Shown here piece after piece: positions 60,101-64,000 of a stretch of DNA of 64,000 bases (positions within the stretch are counted from its first letter, which is position 1; the number at the start of each line of letters is the position of its first letter). The position numbers were made by a program, and so were the translations under genes. Origin of the DNA: Vulcanimicrobiota bacterium (GTDB lineage: Bacteria; Vulcanimicrobiota; Xenobia; Xenobiales; JADMJV01); the NCBI GenBank assembly GCA_017307785.1, contig JAFKGI010000013.1, positions 118,237 to 182,236 of the forward strand, in the 5' to 3' direction. The notes under the pieces are model-generated. The model saw nothing but the letters and a program-made list of their open reading frames with translations. It had not been told where the DNA came from and searched no databases.

Positions 60101-60248
60101 TCTGAATCAGAGTGTTGGCGAGGAAGAGAAAGAGCGGGTTCGGGCCGGTTACAATGCTCTGGTTGACCAGGAACTCCGTGAGATCTGGGAAGTGCGCTAC
60201 TGGCGCCACTTGCTTGAGCGCTTCGTCATCTGGGAAGACCGCGAGTAA
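57147..60248 (+). CDS. Filamentous haemagglutinin/TpsA-type secreted adhesin
   Basis: 1033 residues from ATG 57147. A signal peptide (ALALGLSLSLPTLALPG) is followed by a two-partner secretion domain, recognised by TpsB: INWSTFNIGSGETVRFLQPSAQAAVLNRVTG, LQANGRVFLLNPNGILFGPNA (the NPNGI motif) and VGSFTASTL. The region to ~860 is a beta-helix of short repeats (ILTSGNLEVLASNGDVRIGG, LQANRNLSVRDLTIP, GNLSLSGGNLSLES). A proline-rich hinge (PSAPPAPPVPPPVPP) leads to a helical C-terminal region (RSQIAVQSNLSLGNLGGL ... YWRHLLERF). Long for a small TpsA; no TpsB transporter lies in the window. Probably an adhesin on or released from the outer membrane, which argues for a diderm cell. Confidence 0.88.
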   Translation: MRLVSALALGLSLSLPTLALPGDPTPIHGQIQIQNLSPNLVQILQSTPQAIINWSTFNIGSGETVRFLQPSAQAAVLNRVTGLDPSTIQGQLQANGRVFLLNPNGILFGPNAVVDVGSFTASTLKMSDEDFLSGNYRLTQDPNLPLAALTNQGQIRVAEGGFVVLVSPLLDNQGMIVAQAGTVQLGASTRATFSVDGRGQVAFVVPDGFDPTFSGGGKGGTVLLQGGQMSQLLSQVASNPNLVEAAHFQELASGQTLMAGGEGILLNSGSIQADTIRLDSSQATVHAAPGQLQGQDVRVLSAGSTVSQGSIASGFAEVSGHKLWLTGPVVADTLLLDPDFIEITDTAPGTYDPILGTGLPSTGSGTVSTSAITSATNLILNANFDITYDGIGFSGSNTNLQLIAGRDISLQSSGAISLASLRLQATRDVILTGNPNMDILTSGNLEVLASNGDVRIGGNEVRLISDGTLDIQGVNIRSNTTGRTELTGVGNTHLRATTGDIDIQTFAIQIGSTGASAVIEAGNDIRMSASGFGLLGMGSGGQLTVDAVRDLVLSSPTPSSTVNLNASQAHLVAGRNITYTGEQISNPGDLHMSTTTGNISLLSQPGSHATIYANNVLNITSGNDFIGRTDDRIEIINGSTTTDYLKLSAAGNIDLRANGGHVDIVNFGGSTSVSAQNVTSQASGNSVWGSRGTLSVQSTTGDVVFDVTGGTQEFFFPSQVSAARDLTINAPLIGGASTSLQANRNLSVRDLTIPAAGNLSLSGGNLSLESMDRVSGGNYTFTTAGNLTERTPSSNPPNLAGLTISAGRIFSPGNTANNVSFAIPNTGLTSVAVTGSNDSALGAAASLRNFNGANVQPQVGPTTGAVYVDGVLYSGTPNPSAPPAPPVPPPVPPSSSSDPIVAQSQQAALSPEERSQIAVQSNLSLGNLGGLSRVLSEGERERLTARADALHSSWNTDPFSPTLSLALPGGSPPVYSGELAELAALLNQSVGEEEKERVRAGYNALVDQELREIWEVRYWRHLLERFVIWEDRE

Positions 60249-60252
60249 GAAC

Positions 60253-60834
60253 CTACCCGCGCATACGGGGGTCGATGTGGCCGATACGGCCGGAGTCGAT
60301 CTTGAAGCCGCCGTCTGCGTCTGAGGGGGCTTTGCGCGATTTACGCCGCGAAATGGTTTCCACCAGTAGATCGAAGTCGGGCATAAAGAGGTCATAGAAG
60401 ACCATCTTGCGGTTGCGGTGCACCAGTTGTAGAGAGCGCATCATCTGCTGCGGGTTGCGGGTGGCGGCGAAGAGCAGGTCGCTCCACGGGAAGTGGACGT
60501 TCAGGTCGTGGTCGCCTGGATTGAACTCCACGCCCGAGTCCAGCAGGTTGACCGAACCGCGGCAGAGTTTGCGAGGGGCCATCACCAGGAAGCCGACCAG
60601 CGTCAAGGAGATGATGACAGGGGGGAGTCCGAAGGTGTAGCGCGAGGGGTCGGCGGGGTGAAAGCCGCGAAAGGCGCTGACGCCGAGCCAGAACATATAA
60701 ACGGCCAGCAAAGCCGGTAGGATGGCCAAGAGTTTTGCCTTCTTGGTCAGTGCCAGGGGATACTCGGTTTTCATCCTGGCGGTTGGCCGGGCTCGTTGTT
60801 GTTTAGAACTCACGCTTGTCTCTGTTTTACCCAC
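60253..60834 (-). CDS. Membrane protein with two helices and a PH-like soluble domain
   Basis: 193 residues from GTG 60834; internal starts at 60816 or 60774 are possible. Two hydrophobic helices, AKLLAILPALLAVYMFWLGV and LPPVIISLTLVGFLVMAP, are followed by a ~110-residue domain starting RKLCRGSVNLLDSGVEFNPGDHDLNVHFPWSDLLFA, with the strand pattern and W-x-D-(L/I) turn of bacterial PH-like domains (as in YdbT/YcxA proteins). C-terminal tail is basic (ISRRKSRKAPSDADGG). No family is firmly recognised. The gene is convergent with the TpsA-like gene; stop codons are four bases apart. Function unknown. Confidence 0.6.
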   Translation of the reverse strand: MGKTETSVSSKQQRARPTARMKTEYPLALTKKAKLLAILPALLAVYMFWLGVSAFRGFHPADPSRYTFGLPPVIISLTLVGFLVMAPRKLCRGSVNLLDSGVEFNPGDHDLNVHFPWSDLLFAATRNPQQMMRSLQLVHRNRKMVFYDLFMPDFDLLVETISRRKSRKAPSDADGGFKIDSGRIGHIDPRMRG

Positions 60835-60903
60835 CCCGAAAATTTTAGGACCCTGAGAGAGTTCTAAGATTAGGGGATCTTCACGAACGACCTCTTCACG
60901 GCA

Positions 60904-60941
60904 TAAAAAAAGAAGGGCCCCTTCGAAAGGGGCCCTTCTTC
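60904..60941 (-). terminator. Intrinsic terminator of the LolA-like gene
   Basis: Perfect 12-bp stem AGAAGGGCCCCT / AGGGGCCCTTCT (60911-60941) followed on the minus strand by TTTTTTTATG. It lies 12 bases past the stop of the gene at 60954-61535 and separates it from the membrane-protein gene. Confidence 0.92.
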
Positions 60942-60953
60942 TGGACGGCCGGT

Positions 60954-61535
60954 TTAGAAGCCGGTCGAGGGGTTGTTATTCCACTGGATGGTTCCGATGT
61001 CGCGGACTTCCTTGGACTTGGCGCTGCCGTCGATGCGCTCGGTCTTGGAGATGTCTCCATTGTCGCGCGCCCAGACGGTGTAACGGCCGCCGCCGGTCTT
61101 GAACTCAAAGCGAGTCTTGCCGCCTTCGTTGACGGTCGAGGTGGGCTTATTGCCGGCGCCCAGCTGATCGAGGATCAGGGTGAACATCGGCTTGATCAGC
61201 GCGGAGTCGCGCACTTCCGGGTGATCCAGGGCGCGAGTGATCAGACCGCCGCCGGTCTTGACGCGAACCTGTTTCCAGGAGGCGTCATAAACGACTACGG
61301 CGCCGACCTTGGCCTGGTCGTCAGACTCCTTGATTTCGGAGCGAATGTGATCGGGCACGACCGTGGCGTAGACAATCTTCTGCTTGCCTTTGGGGCCTTC
61401 ATATTTGTACTCGAACGAGTAGCTCTTGCCGTCGGCGATCTTCTTCTTCACAGCATCCCAGGTTACGTCTGCGAAAGCGTGCACGCTGGTGGCCACCAGG
61501 GCGGTGGCGATTAACATCCGGTTCAAAGTCTTCAA
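60954..61535 (-). CDS. Periplasmic LolA-like protein of unknown function
   Basis: 193 residues. A signal peptide (RMLIATALVATSVHAFA) leads into a beta-rich domain with the plan of the LolA/LppX fold: SYSFEYKYEGPKGKQKIVYATVVPDHIRSEIKES, VGAVVVYDASWKQVRVKTGGGLITRALDHPEVRDS, FEFKTGGGRYTVWARDNGDISKTERIDGSAKSKEVRD. Members bind lipids or lipoproteins in the periplasm; LolA itself moves lipoproteins to the outer membrane. I would not call it LolA without more. The gene has its own strong terminator and stands between the TpsA-linked membrane protein and tatD, so is probably monocistronic. Confidence 0.65.
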   Translation of the reverse strand: MKTLNRMLIATALVATSVHAFADVTWDAVKKKIADGKSYSFEYKYEGPKGKQKIVYATVVPDHIRSEIKESDDQAKVGAVVVYDASWKQVRVKTGGGLITRALDHPEVRDSALIKPMFTLILDQLGAGNKPTSTVNEGGKTRFEFKTGGGRYTVWARDNGDISKTERIDGSAKSKEVRDIGTIQWNNNPSTGF

Positions 61536-61616
61536 GGAACTGTTCTCCTTTGAGCGGCCCGAGGTCGGACCGTTTTATCGTAGGCGCCGGGGGTTCTCGA
61601 CGAGCCAGCCCGTTTC

Positions 61617-62435
61617 CTACATGTGAAACAGTCTAGTGGCGTTCTCAGCGGACTGGCGGACAATCTCTGACACCGATTGGCCGCGCAAGGAAGCGATGCG
61701 CTCGACTACCGCCGGCAGCAGACATGATTCGTTGCGGAAGCCACGGAACGGCACCGGACTTAGATAGGGGCCATCGGTTTCCAGCAGCCAACGATCGTCG
61801 GGCACTTTGGTGGCGACTTCGTGGACTTCGTCGGCTTTGGGGAGCGTGACCAGTCCGCCCACGCCGATATAGAACCCCAGGTCGAGAAACTTGCTGGCCC
61901 ACTCCCAGCCACCGGTGAAGCAGTGGACGACTCCTGTGAGCTTGCCGGCCCAGGGCTGAAGCATGTCATAAAGCGGCTCCTCGGCCAGGCGGCAGTGCAG
62001 AATGAGCGGGAGCCCGGTTTCCGCGGCCAGCTCGATCTGGGCCTGCAGGCTGACCTTCTGGGTTTCCAGCGGGCAGAAGTCATAATGTAGCTCCAACCCG
62101 GTCTCGCCGATGGCCGCCCACTTGCCCTGTCGCAGCAGCTCGCGCCAGAGTTGGGGACTGCTGTGCGGGTCGAACTCGGCGGCCGCGTGGGGATGGATGC
62201 CTACGGCCCCCGAGAGCTGGCAGTGTTCTTGGGTCAGTTTGAGGATGCGCTGGCTCGAGGCCTGGTCGATGCTGGGCAGTAGCATGCGGGTCACGCCGGC
62301 CTCCCGGGCGCGCGTCAGGCAGTCGGCAAAATCCTCGGCAAAGGCCTTGCTGTCCAGGTGAATGTGGCTGTCGATGATGCCGGGGTAGCTGGCCAGCGGT
62401 GCCAGTTTTTCGGGGGTCAGGAGTTTCATGGTCAT
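61617..62435 (-). CDS. tatD: TatD-family metal-dependent deoxyribonuclease
   Basis: 272 residues, the usual length. TatD hydrolases are TIM-barrel metalloenzymes with 3'-5' exonuclease or D-aminoacyl-tRNA/peptide activities. The metal sites are clear: IIDSHIHLD (residues ~20-28), VGIHPHAAAEF, IGETGLELHYDFC, LILHCRLAEEPLYD, VHCFTGGWEWA, and LLETDGPYLSPVPFRGFRNE with the conserved TDxP/S. A typical single-domain form, cytoplasmic. Start ATG 62435 has no strong ribosome-binding site; an ATG at 62429 is as likely. It is divergent from the propeller gene at 62506 and ends 82 bases from the LolA-like gene. Confidence 0.93.
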   Translation of the reverse strand: MTMKLLTPEKLAPLASYPGIIDSHIHLDSKAFAEDFADCLTRAREAGVTRMLLPSIDQASSQRILKLTQEHCQLSGAVGIHPHAAAEFDPHSSPQLWRELLRQGKWAAIGETGLELHYDFCPLETQKVSLQAQIELAAETGLPLILHCRLAEEPLYDMLQPWAGKLTGVVHCFTGGWEWASKFLDLGFYIGVGGLVTLPKADEVHEVATKVPDDRWLLETDGPYLSPVPFRGFRNESCLLPAVVERIASLRGQSVSEIVRQSAENATRLFHM

Positions 62436-62505
62436 GGCTTCCGAATCCCAAGGTTACCACCCTTTTTGTGGAGGGAATTGAGGCTACAGGATCGCAGTAG
62501 CGCCG

Positions 62506-63555
62506 ATGCGATACTTGACCTCCCTTCTTCTGGTCGCCCTCAGTTCGATGGCGCACGCCGACAACATCAGCTTTTCTCGCGACGGTAAGCGGGTTGTTTA
62601 TTGTAGCTCCACCAAGAACCAGGCCACGGTTTATGACACCGCTCAGAAAAAGCCGGTTCTGTGCACACTGAAAGCGAGTTTTGCTCGTCTCACTGCGGAC
62701 GGCAAGCGCGTTATGATTGCCTCCCCGAGCAGCTCCCTGGAGTGTCACGACAGTAAGACCGGCAAATTGCTCTGGAAGGGCGGCGGCGCCAAACGCCTGG
62801 AGGTCTCTTCCGACGGGCGATATGTGCTTGTTGAAGACCGGGTCTACAATAGTTTGGACGGCAAGGAGATTGGCAAATACCGTCTCCCGAACGCTCTCGG
62901 GCCGGATTCCAAGGCGCTGGTTCACGGCGAATACGACTCCGTGCAGTTGTTGGAGCTGCCGTCGGGCAAGGTGTTGAAGGATATCAAGGTTGCCGGAATG
63001 GTGGGAAGTCTGTCCGTCAATCCTGGCGAGGTCGTCTGTGCCTACTCTCCCGACGGCAAGCGTACCACCCTGACTCTGCTCGAGTATCCTGGATTGAAGA
63101 CCAAGCGGAGCTTTGACAACCCCGAATCGCAGAAAAGTCCAGATGGCACATTAGAGTGGAAGGACGAGTTGGCGGTATTTTACCGTGGCAAGCTGGTTTA
63201 CAAGGGGAAGCCCGGTGAGCGTGTCTCAATCTGGGGAAGAGGGGGCGGCTTCCTGCTGGGGCATGGTCGTAGTCCGTTTGCCTTCATGGCTTCCAACGGT
63301 GTCCCAATCGCGGGTGCGGAGAAAAACTGGCGCGTGGTGCCGGGAACCCCGCTTGGCTTTGTATTCTTGGATAAGCGCTTGACCTTCTTTAACGTCCTGA
63401 CGGGAGCCAAGTTGGGCGAGGTCAGTGGGGTCGAGGCGGTCGGGGATTCCGATGCGAGTGGTTGGTTGGGTTACTACGGTAAATCCGGTCTGACACTGGT
63501 GAAGGCGGGAGCCTCGGTCAAAGCTGGAAAGCTAATATCCAAACCAATTTCCTAG
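62506..63555 (+). CDS. Secreted WD40/YVTN-like beta-propeller protein
   Basis: 349 residues. A signal peptide (LTSLLLVALSSMAHA) is followed by repeats with the FSxDGKRV pattern: NISFSRDGKRVVYCSS, ARLTADGKRVMIASPSS, LEVSSDGRYVLVED, GEVVCAYSPDGKRTTLTL and more irregular ones to FVFLDKRLTFFNVLTGAKLGE. This is a propeller of about seven blades, probably in the periplasm or outside. Such proteins usually bind partner proteins or ligands. No lipobox. It lies between tatD and the gspF/pilC gene with 140 bases after its stop, so it is probably transcribed on its own. Precise role unknown. Confidence 0.72.
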   Translation: MRYLTSLLLVALSSMAHADNISFSRDGKRVVYCSSTKNQATVYDTAQKKPVLCTLKASFARLTADGKRVMIASPSSSLECHDSKTGKLLWKGGGAKRLEVSSDGRYVLVEDRVYNSLDGKEIGKYRLPNALGPDSKALVHGEYDSVQLLELPSGKVLKDIKVAGMVGSLSVNPGEVVCAYSPDGKRTTLTLLEYPGLKTKRSFDNPESQKSPDGTLEWKDELAVFYRGKLVYKGKPGERVSIWGRGGGFLLGHGRSPFAFMASNGVPIAGAEKNWRVVPGTPLGFVFLDKRLTFFNVLTGAKLGEVSGVEAVGDSDASGWLGYYGKSGLTLVKAGASVKAGKLISKPIS

Positions 63556-63695
63556 ACTGTCGACCAGATCACGGCTTACCTGCCTTGAGTGTGTTAGGCT
63601 AGACACTTAGGGTACAAGAGACGGCGACGAATTTCTTAGGCAGGGCTTTCGAGTCTTTGCAAGAACTTCGCCCTGTTAACAGACCGGAGAGAAGA

Positions 63696-64000
63696 ATGGC
63701 AACCTTTACATTTAAAGCTGTAGATGAGAATGATCGGGTGATCCAGGGGACGTTGAACGCTCCAAGCGAGAACTTGGCCATGCTTCGCCTCAAGAAGGTT
63801 TATAAAAACGTTCTGGTGTTGCGCGAAGAGCAGGTTGCCGCTTCGTCCGGCGCCACAGTCTTCCAAACAAGTCCGAAGGTGTCCTACGAAGCCCTGGCGG
63901 TCTATACACGTCAGTTGGCCACGATGATTGAAGCTGGTATCAGTATCAACCGCTGTCTGCGCTTCCTTACGCAAGGTGAGAGTCAGAACTTGAACCTGGT
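63696..64000 (+). CDS. GspF/PilC inner-membrane protein of type II secretion or type IV pili, N-terminal part
   Basis: The gene starts at ATG 63696 behind GAGAGAAGA and runs off the window; 101 codons are visible. The N-terminus ATFTFKAVDENDRVIQGTLN is the standard opening of PilC/GspF proteins (x-F-x-Y/F-K-A-x-D-x-x-G-x-x-x-x-G). A linker follows, then VSYEALAVYTRQLATMIEAGISINRCLRFL, the T2SF domain start (F-x-R-Q-L-A-T-L-(L/I)-x-A-G-x-x-L-x-x-x-L). It would form the membrane platform on which pilin-like subunits are assembled. The minor pilin-like gene at 28191-28784 could belong to the same machine. Confidence 0.9.
   Translation, partial: MATFTFKAVDENDRVIQGTLNAPSENLAMLRLKKVYKNVLVLREEQVAASSGATVFQTSPKVSYEALAVYTRQLATMIEAGISINRCLRFLTQGESQNLNL

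Noticed and set aside
63650..63690. TTGCAA and TTAACA as a sigma-70 promoter for the gspF/pilC gene
   Set aside because: The spacing of 13 bases is too short for a normal promoter.

Overview
The window is GC-rich bacterial chromosome with tightly packed genes, many start/stop overlaps (ATGA, GTGA, TGATG) and frequent GTG starts. The host looks like a free-living diderm: there is a TpsA-type filamentous haemagglutinin, a GmhB-like heptose-bisphosphate phosphatase, a BON lipoprotein, and type IV pilus/type II secretion parts (a pseudopilin and a GspF/PilC protein). Prolyl-tRNA synthetase is of the archaeal/eukaryotic type. There is a tricorn-type protease, a mannose-1-phosphate guanylyltransferase/phosphomannomutase-like fusion and an RqcH protein. 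This mix, with no proteobacterial-style operons, suggests a less-studied phylum (Armatimonadota or Eremiobacterota/Vulcanimicrobiota would fit). I cannot assign it from sequence alone. No rRNA, CRISPR array, prophage or insertion sequence was seen.

Layout: 1-4449 is a cell-surface polysaccharide patch (three GT2-type glycosyltransferases, one GT1-like enzyme, one SAM methyltransferase). 4446-8433 (minus strand) is a sulfate-activation operon, cysD-cysNC, with a voltage-gated channel translationally coupled to its end. 8458-9987 holds a secreted B-lectin protein and two sibling membrane proteins. 10044-15580 carries ppdK, a free-standing I9-like protein, a PolA-type 5'-nuclease, tRNA-Leu(CAA) and an APC permease. 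15690-15773 is a 27-codon gene with a perfect ribosome-binding site and its own terminator. 15824-24150 (minus) is an operon of a 2055-residue TPR scaffold, an RCK potassium channel and an M20 amidohydrolase.

24336-38340 is mostly plus-strand housekeeping: GNAT, mtnA, holA, a flippase-like membrane protein, a BON lipoprotein, manA, rqcH, an orphan anti-sigma factor, rodA, a TMEM43-like protein, hutU and dcd. 38342-39570 contains two unrelated tandem hairpin arrays (five units of 61 and 60 bp) that flank one HAD phosphatase gene and begin at neighbouring stop codons. 39566-56244 holds a tricorn-like protease, a small-protein/nucleotidyltransferase pair, a possible GHKL-fold protein, proS, a kinase-WD40-kinase protein, an orphan ModA-like lipoprotein, a nucleotidyltransferase/PGM fusion and an orphan FtsH-ectodomain-like protein. 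56341-64000 carries surface and secretion genes (a PEFDG-tailed exoprotein divergent from a TpsA-like adhesin), a LolA-like periplasmic protein, tatD, a secreted propeller and the start of a gspF/pilC gene.

The strongest candidates for undescribed biology are the paired 3'-end hairpin arrays, the voltage-gated channel that lacks a GYG filter in the cys operon, the 27-residue peptide gene, the kinase-WD40-kinase architecture, and the repeated TSIEDLLG-type motifs in the giant TPR protein.
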